Shown here: positions 24,515 to 34,825 of the stretch, piece by piece | Position numbering within the stretch: the stretch's first letter is position 1 | Layout of the letters: each line of letters begins with the position of its first letter | Source of the DNA: Quercus robur | Taxonomy: Eukaryota; Streptophyta; Magnoliopsida; Fagales; Fagaceae | Assembly: GCF_932294415.1 (NCBI RefSeq) | Contig: NC_065538.1 | Location: 19,009,656 to 19,073,655 of the forward strand | DNA length: 64,000 bases | Direction: 5' to 3' | Made by a program: the position numbers and the translations under genes | The notes under the pieces: generated by a model | Told to the model about the DNA's origin: nothing | What the model saw: only the letters and a program-made list of their open reading frames with translations | Database searches by the model: none

Positions 24515-25800
24515 AGTATAAAGATATAACCCTTAAGGGTTTCCTCTGTTGACGTAGGCTGTAATTAAGGTTGAACCACGTAACTTTTGTGTTCTTGTGT
24601 TCCTATTTTATGCTTCCTTCTTCCGTATCTATTTAAGCATATTCAACATGGAATATATATCATAACTAATATTTAACACGGTATTAGAGCCACCTTCTTG
24701 TGGCCATGGTTTTCTGTCCTTACGGTGTGTTTAAAAGCAATCTTTGTCTTCCTCGATGTTTCTTCGTTGCATTCATCTTCTTTGGCTTTCCATTTTTGCC
24801 GTCAAAACTCTCTAGTATAGTTATGCCACTGTTAGAAGTTGCATCAACACTGCAAGACCATTGCCTTCCTCAAATCACCGTCACAAAGCCAAACTTCATT
24901 CAAGGGATCTTCTAAACCTTATCAAATCTCAAGGTTTCATCGAGCTTCCATCTTGAGTTTGAGAGGGGGTGTTAGAGATATATTAGCCTATTAGCATAAG
25001 CCCAAGCCTAATACTAATACTAATTTGTGTGCAAACCAAGTCTCTTACTTGTACTAGAAGTCTATTAGTTTAAGGTTTAGTCTACTATATATACTCATGT
25101 TATGGTTCATTGTAACATAGGTTTTGTATTACACTCTTATATAATAAAGATTTAGCCCTTATGTGGTTCATTCACAAACATAGGCCATAAGGCTAAACCA
25201 CGTAACCCTCATATTTTTGTGTTCTCATTTTATACTTTCCTCTTCTGTATCTATTCAAGGATATTCAACATGAAATATATATATCATAGCTAATATTTAA
25301 CAAGTTGGAATATGATTCATACATCAATATCCACATGGCTATCATCTGCCTCAAAATTGTCCCAATTGGTTCCAAGGAAAACAACATTAGCCATTGTGCG
25401 TGTTGCCCCACCTCCATACTCAGCCATCACTAACCACCACACCACACCAGGACCCTTTACCAGATTCGTACCTTGAAACAAACCCATTAATTGTAGCTAT
25501 TTTGCACAGTGGTTGAATGACTTTTGGTCTTCAAAACCCCCCATGATTGCCGCCTTGGGACAGAGGAGGCTTGAGGATAATTGGAGAAAAAGAGATTTGC
25601 CACAAATGAGAGAAAAAGTCATCCATGGAGGTTGGGGTTTCTCCTCTTTTGGTTCCTCCCATGCTGTGATGTTTTCTATTTCAGCATTTTGGTTGTTTTT
25701 TTTTTTTTTTTTTTTTTCTTTTCCTTATTTAAAACCAATATTCCTCCAAGCTGGATAGCAACATCTGGAAGTTGATTAATATATATATATATATATATGG

Positions 25801-26189
25801 GTTGGGCTCAAGTTATACCTAATGTAACTCTAAGCAATATTACACCACCCAATAACTTGTTAATGAATTTATATTTTGAAAATTCCATCATTGAATTACA
25901 TGTTCTAAACATGCATGCCAATTTTCATACCAATCTGATATTATTTACTATTCAATCCATAAACTCATCTTTTATGCATTATTTTAAACTACAAAAACTT
26001 GAATTTTTACAATTGATAGATGACATGACTATTGATCTTTGATCACCTTGAAAGTTTGCAAACATGAATAATATACAAAGATAATGTAATCTAACGGCCA
26101 ATTTGTTAAAATTCACATTCAATTAAAAAATATTGATTGGCATGGTGTAACATTGCTTAAAGTTACACCAGGTGTAACTTGAACCCAAC
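25801..26189. mobile_element. MITE with 46-bp terminal inverted repeats
   Basis: The first 46 bases (GTTGGGCTCAAGTTATACCT...) match the reverse complement of the last 46 (GTTGGGTTCAAGTTACACCT...) at roughly 40 positions. The element lies within TA dinucleotide runs (25780-25798 and 26190-26216), so the TSD cannot be read unambiguously. It is 389 bp, AT-rich and non-coding. The long TIRs would suit a Mutator-type MITE, but the superfamily is undecided. Confidence 0.75.
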
Positions 26190-26217
26190 TATATATATAT
26201 ATATATATATATATATC

Positions 26218-27477
26218 AAATCACTTATCCTTCCCAAATATAAACTATATCCCTAAATTTTTTGCTGTGTTGATTCCATTAAGAGGAGGAATGTGTTTCA
26301 CTACACTAATAGTTTCCAAAAACTCAACCATTTGGGGAAAAGAGCTGCCTCCATGGATCTTGTGAAAAAGATTTGCTTTTGAAGGCATTTCCTTTTGGGT
26401 GCTCTGGATTGGAACACAAAGTCAGGTTAGCTCAATGTATTTGGTGACCTAAGTCTACAACTTTAATAGGACCTTTTTTTTATATTTAAATATTAATTAA
26501 ATCATATTATTTAAATTTTGTTATCAATTTTTTATTCACTTAAAATTTATCTTTCTTGCATTTTGAGATGCAAAATAATTAATTAAGTTTTTGTATTCAA
26601 ATTTTGCTAATATTTTATTTTTTATTTATAACACGACTAATCTACTCATTTTTTTTTTACTTCTTTTTTCTTATTTTTTCAAAAATACAAGTATACTTTA
26701 GCAATTTTTCAGGAAAAAAAAGAAAAAGAAAAAAGAAGAACATAAGCTGATGTCAAACGCACACCATATTAAGTGTATTAAGTTAAATTACAAAAATAAA
26801 AAAGTAAAGTAAAAAACTAAATGTCATGTGGGGGTTATGCTAATATGATGTGAATAGTTGATGTGATAAGTGATAACTCATACGAACCGGAAGAGAGGAA
26901 AAAGTACTCAAGGGAAAAAAAGAGAAAAAAATAAAATAAAAAAAATTATATTCGCTTTATTTTTGTTGGGAGACATGGTCTTAATTTTGTCTTTTCACCT
27001 ACTGATTTTAATAGACAATGCATTTTTTTGGTCAATAGAAAAGCTTTGATTTTTTTTTTTCTAAGTGAGAGAATTTTCATTAAAATGTGCATTATGGAAA
27101 ACAGATAAATATAATATATTTTATTGATGAAAAGGGTTTTTTTTTTTTTATTTTTTTTTTTGATGGCCTTAAGCAGTTGCCTTGGTTGCATATGGTCTTA
27201 AGCCAGCATTGCATAAAGTCACTCAAGTATTTAAAGGAAGTAAGGCAAACAGAGGCCTTGGTAATGGTGGGTTCAGCGGCGGATAATGACAGTGACTCAA
27301 CATGAATAGAATTCTAATACGAAGAAGATTTTGGATGATATGCCCATTAATGAGGATCTTCCCTATATGAAAAAGACTTGTTGCGCAAGCATAGAAGTTT
27401 GATTCTACACTACTATAAAAACCCAAAGACCCTCAGAAAATAGGTACGCTTAATTGACCCGCTCTGGCACTCTAGAC
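26218..27477. other. Spacer left of the Copia element, no gene recognised
   Basis: AT-rich sequence with T-runs near 27050 and 27130-27160. No open frame resembles a known protein. If the Copia element interrupted a gene whose 3' part is at 33186-33588, upstream exons would be expected near here, but none with a credible signal peptide was seen. Confidence 0.5.
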
Positions 27478-27524
27478 TTATGAGAAATTCTAACTTGACA
27501 TTTGGAGGATATTTGGCCGACACC

Positions 27525-28045
27525 ACAAAGAGGAAGATGAAGTCTAACGGCTACTTCTCCAACGGTAACTTAAATAGACTCAAAACGGTGTCGTGGAGAT
27601 TAATGAGTGTTAGTGAAACGGTGCGTTCCCAGTAAAGAAGGAAACACGCGTTAGTAAAACGGTTCGGTTTCAGTGAACACAAACGTCACCGTTTTGACAC
27701 TATCTTCCTTACAGAATCAAGCTTCCAGGTTTAAGAACTAACTCTGTTCTTCCTAGAACTGAAGTTACAGGGAAGCTCCAGGATTGATCATAACTGCCTT
27801 CCGTGATTATTGGAGGTGGTTACTTCGAGTTGTTACAATACAGTTAGGATTGATCTTCTAGAAGGTTTAGCCTTGTATGTATTCTCAGGCTCTATAAATA
27901 AGAGCACTGGGTTATGTATTTGTTTAACCAGCTTAGATAATCAATTTACTCATTTCTTCCAGAAACCCTCTCTCTCTCTCTCTTCCATATTTTCTGTTAT
28001 TGATTCTTCGCCATTGTTAAACACTTCTGAGCTCAAATTCTCACA
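27525..28045 (+). repeat. Left LTR of the Copia element (truncated)
   Basis: Matches 32648-33168 almost base for base. It includes a TATA-like CTCTATAAATAAGAG (around 27892-27905) and a CT-rich leader stretch near 27970. The first 47 bases of the intact LTR are missing. Confidence 0.93.
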
Positions 28046-28065
28046 TGGTATCAGAGCCAAGATCC

Positions 28066-28830
28066 ATGGCTTCAACTACACCTACAGAATCTTCTCAATC
28101 TACTTCGAATCCATCATCCTCTGCACACATAACTTCATCTCCATCTCCATTGCTGTTTCTCTCCAACATGTCAAACTTAATGTCTATCAAGTTGGATTAC
28201 ACCAACTACATACCATGGAAACACCAGTTGATCACGATACTGGAAGCATACTCATTGATTGAGCACATTGATGGTACAACTCTAAAACCATCTCCCTTTG
28301 TGCTCGATGCTACAGGAAATCCAACTTCAGTTGTGAATCCTGAATTTCAATCTTGGAATATCAAAGATAAGGCCTTGCTCTCTTTGATCAATTCTACTCT
28401 CACTCCTCAAGTCTTCTCACTTGTTGTTGGGATCACAAACTCAAGGGAGGTCTGGAATACTCTTGAACAGAGGTTCACTTCCACATCAAGAGCTAACATA
28501 CTGAATCTCAAACTTGAGCTTCAAAGTCTCAAGAAAGGAAATGATTTAGTTAATAGCTTTCTACAGAAGATTAAAGTTGCTCGTGACAAGCTTCTTGCAG
28601 TTGGAGTGGTTGTTGACAATGAAGAATTGATTTGCATTGTTCTCAGAGGAATTTCTAGGGATTTTGCTCACTTTTGTTCTGCAATCCGCACTAGAAGTGA
28701 TCCTATCTCCTATGAGCAACTAGCTATAATGTTGCAAAGTGAGGAACAAGCAATCATGGAGCACTCAGATTCAATTCCTCACTCTTTGGCCATGTTTGCA
28801 TCTAATAGCAAACCAAATGGCAATCCTTAG
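28066..28830 (+). pseudogene. Copia gag, ended early by an in-frame TAG
   Basis: The start chosen is the MASTTPTESS methionine at 28066, 20 bp after the primer-binding site. The region has the UBN2/retrotran-gag-type fold signature of plant Copia Gag: LDYTNYIPWKHQLITILEAY, WNIKDKALLSLINSTL, VWNTLEQRFTS, LQSLKKGNDLVNSFLQKIK. A TAG at 28828-28830 stops it after NPNGNP-type sequence, before the Gly-Arg-rich linker and the zinc knuckle. Reading continues in the same frame beyond the stop, so this looks like a single C-to-T change. Gag would form the cytoplasmic virus-like particle. Confidence 0.88.
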
Positions 28831-31800
28831 AATCCATCTCAGAATCATGGATCTGGAAGAGGAAGGGGCAGAAACTACTCTAATAGAGGAAGAGGTGGAG
28901 GTAGGTTCAACTCCAATGGAAGTCAACAGTTCATATCTCAGACACCACAAGGGTTTTCCCCTCATAATAGTCACAATTCAACATATCAGAGTCATACACC
29001 TGCTCATGCTCCTAAGGGTGATCGACCTACATGCCAGATCTATTGGAAATCTGGACATTCTGCCTTGGACTGCTATCACAGAATGAATTTTGCTTATCAG
29101 GGAAAGAATCCCCCAGCTAAACTAGCTGCCATGGCCAGTGCTACTAATGTTGCTATGGCCAATAATCAGGATCCTTGGTTGGCTGACTCTGGTACATCAG
29201 ATCATCTCACTGCCAATCTTAGCAATCTTGCGAATCAATCTCAATACAAAGGACCTGAACAAGTCACTGTGGGTAATGGTCAGGCTCTACCTATCAACCA
29301 TATAGGTAATACTACCCTTCCCACTAAATATCACAATTTTATTCTTAAAGATGTCCTGCATGTCCCTAGGATAGCCATGAATCTCCTTTCTGTTCACAAA
29401 TTTTGCCTTCACAATAACTGTTCCTGTCATTTTGATGCAAATGAACTGAAAATCCAGGATATACCTACGGGGAGGCTCCTCTACAGGGGCTTGAGTAAAA
29501 ATGGAGTCTATCCAATTTACTCAAGGAACTTCCTCAAGCCATCTTCCTTCCACTCTGCTTCAGTCTCACCATCTCCTCAGTCTGCTAAATCTCCCTGTTT
29601 TTCTACTGCTTTACATGTAAATAAGCTTAATAATTGGCTGCTGTGGCATCATAGGCTAGGGCACCCCAGTAATAAAGTGCTTACCACAGCACTTTCTTCA
29701 GTTGATGCATCTTATAGCTTACCAATCACTGATACTGGTACACATTGTAAACATTGTCTCAATGGCAAAATGCATCAATTACCTTTTGATAAATCTAGTT
29801 TTAATGCTTCTAAACCTCTTGAATTGATTCACTCTGATGTTTGGGGTCCAGCTCCCACCACCTTTATTAATGATTTTCGGTATTATGTCCTATTTGTTGA
29901 TGATTACTCAAAATTTACCTGGCTTTTCCTTTTAAAATTCAAGTCTGATGTGTTTGAAGTCTTTAAATATTTTAAAGCTACAGTAGAAAATCAACTTGAC
30001 TCCAAAATAAAAATTTTGAGAACTGATAGAGGTGGTGAATTCACTTCAAATATGTTTAAGAGATTTTGCTCCTCAAATGGCATTGTCCAGCATCTTACTT
30101 GTCCTCACACACCTCAGCAAAATGGGGTAGCTGAGAGGAAACACAGGCATTTGGTTGAATGTGCTCTAACCATGTTATCACATTCTCACCTGCCACCCTC
30201 ATATTGGTCCTATGCCATATCCACAGCAGTTCACATTATTAATAGACTCCCTACACCCAATCTTAACAATCACTCTCCTTGGGATTTGTTATTCCTCACA
30301 AAACCTGATATTTCTCATCTCAAGACCTTTGGCTGTGTCTGTTTTCCTTTACTTAAACCATACAATTCCAACAAACTTCAACCCCACACCACTTCTTGCA
30401 TCTTTCTTGGTTATCCTCCTTATACCAAAGGCTACATTTGTTTAAACCCTCTTACCTCTCGGATTTATATCTCTAGGCATGTCCTATTCAATGAACATGA
30501 GTTCTTCCCTTCCTTGTCCTTATCTTCTAATCCTACTGCACCACTCAGTGCACAGTCTCCTCCATCTCCTTTTTTGTTTCCTGTGTCAGATACCACTAGT
30601 ACAACCTCATCTATCCCATCTCACCCTCCCTTTCCTACACCTGCTTCTAGCACTGATCCTCCTACTGAACCTGTGTCTATATCAGTACCTGCACTCCTCC
30701 CTGATCCAGTTCCTGCACAGGTTACTGCATCAGTCTCTACTTCTATTCCTACATTAGTCACTACCCCAGTTATTGCCTCTGTGCCTGCATCTGACCCTAC
30801 TCCCTCTATATCACAACCTACTCCCTCCATTCCTACACCTATTCCTCCTGTCTACCCTCTTGCTCCACAAGTGACTTCTATGTTTCAGGTTCCTGCTGTT
30901 ACCAATACACATTCTATGGTTACAAGGTCTAAGGTTGGTACTTTTAAGCCAAAGGCACTTGTTGCTCAGGCTATTACTGATGACCCTCAGCCAGTGGTCA
31001 AGTCTGCAAAGCTCTCCAAGCCTTCCTCTAAGGCTCTCAGACCTGACTATACCTTGACTGAACCTCCCTCTTATAAGGTTGCAGTCCAATTTCCTCAGTG
31101 GTGTGTTGCCATGGATGAGGAGTTTGCTGCCTTACAAAGACAAGGGACTTGGTCTTTAGTCCCTCCTTCTCCTTCTCAGAATGTTGTTGGGTGCAAGTGG
31201 GTCTTCAAGCTTAAACTCAACAGTGATGGCAGTATCAATAGGTATAAGGCTAGATTGGTTGCCAAGGGCTTTCATCAACAATATGGTGTGGACTTTGAGG
31301 AAACCTTCAGCCCAGTCATTAAACCTCCCACAGTGAGGATTATTCTTTCCCTTGCAGTTCAATTTGACTGGCCTTTAAGGCAATTGGATGTTAGGAATGC
31401 CTTTCTTCATGGCCTTTTGAGGGAAGAGGTGTATATGGTGCAGCCTCCTGGGTATGTTGACCCTTCTTGTCCCAAATATGTATGCAGACTTTGGAAGTCT
31501 CTTTATGGGCTTAAACAGGCACCCAGGGCCTGGTTTGAAAGGTTTTCCACCCAACTGTTGCACATGGGGTTTCAAGCTTCTCTTGCTGATTCCTCCCTAT
31601 TCATCCTTCATCAGGGCACTCTTGTGGTTTATCTATTAGTCTATGTAGATGATATTGTCATCACAGGCAACAATCCCAAGTTCTTGGACACTCTGGTAGC
31701 TCAACTTAGTCAGGCCTTCGAGCTTAAAGATTTGGGTCCACTTCATTATTTTCTTGGCCTCCAAATCACCAGATCATCCAAGGGTTTGTTCCTTACTCAA

Positions 31801-32670
31801 ACCAAATATGCTCAAGACCTGCTCCTCAAACTTCAAATGCAGTCTTCCAAGCCTGCCCGCTCTCCTTGTGCTCCTCATCTCAGATTGGTGCCCAATGAAG
31901 GTTCTCTTCTTTCTAATCCACATGAATATCGAAGTCTGGTTGGTTCTCTCCATTATTTGACTTTCACCAGACCTGATTTGAGTTTTGCTGTCCATCAAGT
32001 ATGTCAGTTTATGTCCTTTCCTACTGATGTTCATCTTACTGCTGCAAAACGCATCCTTCGATACCTCACTGGCACACTCCATTTTGGAATTCTCCTTCAA
32101 CCTGGTCCTATCTCTCTTTCTGCCTTCTCTGATTTAGACTGGGCAGGTGACCCTTATGATCGACGATCTACCACTGGCTTCATTGCTTACCTGGGATACA
32201 ACCCTATTACCTGGAGTGCTAAGAAACAAGACACGGTGTCCCGTTCTTCTACTGAATCTGAGTACCGTGCATTGGCTTTTACAGCTGCTGAACTGTGTTG
32301 GCTTCGACAGGTGTTCAAAGATCTGGGCATTTTTCTTCCCACTGCTCCAAAGCTTTGGTGTGATAATGTCTCTGCCTTGGCAATTGCTTCTAATCCTGTC
32401 TTCCACGCCCGCACCAAACATTTAGAGGTTGATTACCATTTTGTTCGTGAGAAGGTTTTGCGCAGGGATCTTCAAGTGAAATATATTGCTACTGGTGATC
32501 AACTCGCTGACATTTTCACTAAGAGTCTCTCTACTTCTCAGTTTGTGTATCTCAGGTCCAAAATCATGGTGTCTGTTGACCCCATGGTTTTGAGGGGGGA
32601 TGTTAGAGATAATGTGCAAATGGTGAAGACAGAGCACAAATCTGAGAACAAAGAGGAAGATGAAGTCTAA
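28831..32670 (+). CDS. Copia pol polyprotein (PR-INT-RT-RH)
   Basis: Continues the gag frame after the TAG. In order: a GRGRGRNYSNRGRGGG linker; a zinc knuckle CQIYWKSGHSALDC in which the second Cys of CX2C is Tyr; aspartic protease WLADSGTSDHLT; GAG-pre-integrase LWHHRLGHPSNK; integrase core with HSDVWGPAP, DRGGEF and QNGVAERKHRH; a long Pro/Ser/Thr-rich linker (about 30540-30900); reverse transcriptase with the LLVYVDDIVITG box; RNase H with DLDWAGDPYDRRSTTG and RTKHLEVDYHFVR. The frame runs into the right LTR. Apart from the upstream TAG and the damaged knuckle it is open throughout. Confidence 0.95.
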   Translation, partial: NPSQNHGSGRGRGRNYSNRGRGGGRFNSNGSQQFISQTPQGFSPHNSHNSTYQSHTPAHAPKGDRPTCQIYWKSGHSALDCYHRMNFAYQGKNPPAKLAAMASATNVAMANNQDPWLADSGTSDHLTANLSNLANQSQYKGPEQVTVGNGQALPINHIGNTTLPTKYHNFILKDVLHVPRIAMNLLSVHKFCLHNNCSCHFDANELKIQDIPTGRLLYRGLSKNGVYPIYSRNFLKPSSFHSASVSPSPQSAKSPCFSTALHVNKLNNWLLWHHRLGHPSNKVLTTALSSVDASYSLPITDTGTHCKHCLNGKMHQLPFDKSSFNASKPLELIHSDVWGPAPTTFINDFRYYVLFVDDYSKFTWLFLLKFKSDVFEVFKYFKATVENQLDSKIKILRTDRGGEFTSNMFKRFCSSNGIVQHLTCPHTPQQNGVAERKHRHLVECALTMLSHSHLPPSYWSYAISTAVHIINRLPTPNLNNHSPWDLLFLTKPDISHLKTFGCVCFPLLKPYNSNKLQPHTTSCIFLGYPPYTKGYICLNPLTSRIYISRHVLFNEHEFFPSLSLSSNPTAPLSAQSPPSPFLFPVSDTTSTTSSIPSHPPFPTPASSTDPPTEPVSISVPALLPDPVPAQVTASVSTSIPTLVTTPVIASVPASDPTPSISQPTPSIPTPIPPVYPLAPQVTSMFQVPAVTNTHSMVTRSKVGTFKPKALVAQAITDDPQPVVKSAKLSKPSSKALRPDYTLTEPPSYKVAVQFPQWCVAMDEEFAALQRQGTWSLVPPSPSQNVVGCKWVFKLKLNSDGSINRYKARLVAKGFHQQYGVDFEETFSPVIKPPTVRIILSLAVQFDWPLRQLDVRNAFLHGLLREEVYMVQPPGYVDPSCPKYVCRLWKSLYGLKQAPRAWFERFSTQLLHMGFQASLADSSLFILHQGTLVVYLLVYVDDIVITGNNPKFLDTLVAQLSQAFELKDLGPLHYFLGLQITRSSKGLFLTQTKYAQDLLLKLQMQSSKPARSPCAPHLRLVPNEGSLLSNPHEYRSLVGSLHYLTFTRPDLSFAVHQVCQFMSFPTDVHLTAAKRILRYLTGTLHFGILLQPGPISLSAFSDLDWAGDPYDRRSTTGFIAYLGYNPITWSAKKQDTVSRSSTESEYRALAFTAAELCWLRQVFKDLGIFLPTAPKLWCDNVSALAIASNPVFHARTKHLEVDYHFVREKVLRRDLQVKYIATGDQLADIFTKSLSTSQFVYLRSKIMVSVDPMVLRGDVRDNVQMVKTEHKSENKEEDEV

Positions 32671-33168
32671 CGGCTACTTCTCCAACGGTAACTTAAATAG
32701 ACTCAAAACGGTGTCGTGGAGATTAATGAGTGTTAGTGAAACGGTGCGTTCCCAGTAAAGAAGGAAACACGCGTTAGTAAAACGGTGCGGTTTCAGTGAA
32801 CACAAACGTCACCGTTTTGACACTATCTTCCTCACAGAATCAAGCTTCCAGGTTTAAGAACTAACTCTGTTCTTCCTAGAACTGAAGTTACAGGGAAGCT
32901 CCAGGATTGATCATAACTGCCTTCCGTGATTATTGGAGGTGGTTACTTCGAGTTGTTACAATACAGTTAGGATTGATCTTCTAGAAGGTTTAGCCTTGTA
33001 TGTATTCTCAGGCTCTATAAATAAGAGCACTGGGTTATGTATTTGTTTAACGAGCTTAGATAATCAATTTACTCATTTCTTCCAGAAATCCTCTCTCTCT
33101 CTCTCTTCCATATTTTCTGTTATTGATTCTTCGCCATTGTTAAACACTTCTGAGCTCAAATTCTCACA
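32601..33168 (+). repeat. Right LTR of the Copia element (complete)
   Basis: 568 bp, TGTTAGAGAT to CTCACA, directly after the polypurine tract. The pol frame ends 70 bp inside it. Confidence 0.95.
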
Positions 33169-33185
33169 ATCCTTCCCTTTCGCGG

Positions 33186-33588
33186 ATGGCGACACCCCAA
33201 GATTGCGTTGTGGAGTGTGATGCGTATTGTCAGGAACGTTGGAAAGGTGATACTCGTAATTTGCGCCTTTGTTATGTTAATTGTAAAAAGTTATGCGGAG
33301 TCGATCTCTGTCACAGATGTCATCTATGGTTGTATTCTTGATTGTGCAGAGTCCATGTCAACCAGTTTTGTTTCAGGTACTAATTAAAACCTTTGGAGTA
33401 CGTTCATATTTCATTCCTTTGGATATAATTATACATAATTGTTTTCTTTATAATTCATCCTCAGGATATAATATATATATATATATATATATTTAAATTC
33501 TAATGGATGTTATTAACTTGCAGGTGTGAATGAAGCAAAAGACCAAATCGATACCTGCTACAGCTTTTGCAAGAAGAAGAATTATTAG
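33186..33588 (+). pseudogene. Cysteine-rich, thionin-like gene remnant
   Basis: Right beside the Copia LTR a frame opens with MATPQDCVVECDAYC and continues to CYVNCKKLCG, giving CX3CX3C-X13-CX3CX3C. In the next frame the sequence goes on with GCILDCAES to a GT donor at 33377; a second exon (33524-33588, after AACTTGCAG) encodes DTCYSFCKKKNY and a stop, another CX3C. The two exon-1 halves need one extra base near 33298 to explain the frame change. No signal-peptide exon is visible, and the Copia element sits where it would be. I read it as the 3' part of a secreted cysteine-rich (thionin-like or hairpinin-like) gene cut by the retrotransposon. The family assignment rests on cysteine spacing only. 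Confidence 0.5.
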
Positions 33589-33769
33589 CATGTACTAGAC
33601 TTGAAATGAAATGAAAGAAAAAAAAAATAATATTGAAAAGCATGCTTCTAATCCTCTGGTGCAACCTTCATCAAGTAAACAAATTTGATATACTGTTGGT
33701 ACAGTTAAGAAAAATAAAAGGCTTGATGTTGAAGGAATGATGTAACAAAACTAAAACCCTTATTTTTTT

Positions 33770-34383
33770 TTTCCTTTTCAAACAATAATGACAAAACTAA
33801 AACTTGAAATATAACAAAGAAATTAAAGAGCGTAAAAATTACAAGGTACATTCTAGGAGTTAGCACCTAGGATTGCTTAGCTAGAGTTAACACCCAGTGA
33901 AATAGAGAATCTTGGAGCCAACACCAAATCGTTAGAAAAATGATCCCATCTTATTTAAATTCTCGAATTTTCTTCAATTTTCTGATAGTTGGGTGAATGG
34001 ACAGGAACAAGGTTTGATGCTTATGCATTGCTAACATACTTGGACACGAAATTTGAAATGGAGAAGAGGCTCGCCATTGAATAAAGGAAGTAGGTCATGT
34101 GTATGAGAGGTTACAAGCACTTGTGGTGAGCTTCTAAGGCATTAATTGCATCAGATCCTTGAGGTTTAGATCTTCTCCCAGAGATTTGACATCTTCCTGA
34201 TCTTGGGAGTGTTGAAGTTCATGTCGGAAAACGGGGATGGTTGCTATATATTCACCCTTGAGAAAGTATAAAGGCATAACTTTTGTGTCACAATTATTTT
34301 TACTATTCAAACATGTACAGTTGTGATTTGTAGAGAAAAAAAAATGAAAGTTCATCGATCACAATCATACATTTGATCAAGTT
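33770..34383. repeat. Duplicated flank, copy 2 (partner at 1-509)
   Basis: Homologous in direct orientation to the first ~509 bp of the window. Homology ends abruptly near 34383, after GATCAAGTT, where the sequence changes to GGGAGAAAATGGGCAAATAC. That break gives independent evidence for the left edge of the Mutator-like locus. Confidence 0.8.
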
Positions 34384-34487
34384 TTATAATAGAGAAAGGG
34401 AGAAAATGGGCAAATACCCTTTTTTGGGAAATTAAACATTCGTTTGCCCTCTTTCTGAAACTAAATAGGGAATTGCCCCTCTTTTGT

Positions 34488-34624
34488 AACTCGACAATAG
34501 AGAAATCGAGTTTTAATGAATAACTTGATATTTGTATAGTCGAGTTAGTCTGACCCTTCGAATTTTTCCCAATAAAAAAATGTTTGTGTAGACGGTCATA
34601 ACTCGGGAAACTGGAAATCGAGTT
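34488..34624. promoter_or_regulatory. 25-bp dyad cluster A, upstream of the PMD gene
   Basis: Three dyads of the form AACTCG-N13-CGAGTT: 34488-34512, 34522-34546 (first half AACTTG) and 34600-34624. The 13-base spacer is the same length each time. The cluster lies about 35-170 bp before the CT-rich stretch (34680-34760) that looks like the PMD gene's leader. Just left of it, 34400-34475 holds GGGCAAATACCC and GTTTGCCCTCTTTCTGAAAC words that could be part of the element's terminus. Confidence 0.8.
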
Positions 34625-34639
34625 ATTTTCAGCGGTTTG

Positions 34640-34825
34640 AATCAATAGGACCCTAACGTCTCACAACGCTATTCAGTCACTCGCTCTCCCTGTACACTCT
34701 CTTTCCCTCGCTCTCTGCCATCACTCTCTCTCCACACTCTGTCTCTCTCGCTCTGCGATCAGGCTTCCCCACTCTTCCTCGAGTCTCCATTAGTCGTCGT
34801 TGGTTCCCGCCGCCGCTGATTACAG
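34640..34825 (+). other. Probable 5' leader exon of the PMD gene
   Basis: A CT-rich, ATG-free stretch ending CGCTGATTACAG followed by GTACGG, a good splice donor. The following intron would run to an acceptor just before or at 35279 (CATGTCAG). Typical of plant genes with a leader intron. The 5' limit is approximate. Confidence 0.5.

Larger units (their letters stand above)
22271..25302 (+). mobile_element. TRIM-like short LTR retrotransposon
   Basis: The left LTR is 22271-24678, split by a 2.07-kb insertion (about 331 bp once it is set aside); the right LTR is 24970-25302 (333 bp). Both begin YGTTAGAGATATATTARCC and end ATATTTAACA. Directly after the left LTR is a primer-binding-like CGGTATTAGAGCCACC, near the initiator-Met tRNA form TGGTATCAGAGCC. 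Before the right LTR is a polypurine tract, GAGAGGGGG (24961-24969). The internal part is only about 290 bp and encodes nothing, so it depends on another element for replication. No clear TSD. Confidence 0.82.
27525..33168 (+). mobile_element. Copia LTR retrotransposon, young, 5' end damaged
   Basis: The right LTR is 32601-33168 (568 bp, TGTTAGAGAT...CTCACA), preceded by a polypurine tract TGAGGGGGGA (32591-32600). The left LTR is recognisable at 27525-28045 (521 bp); its first 47 bp are replaced by unrelated sequence. A primer-binding site, TGGTATCAGAGCC, follows at 28046, complementary to the 3' end of initiator-Met tRNA. The aligned LTR parts differ at only about four positions in 521 by eye, so insertion was recent. 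Gag and pol share one frame, broken by a single TAG. No TSD was found, consistent with the lost left end. Confidence 0.93.
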
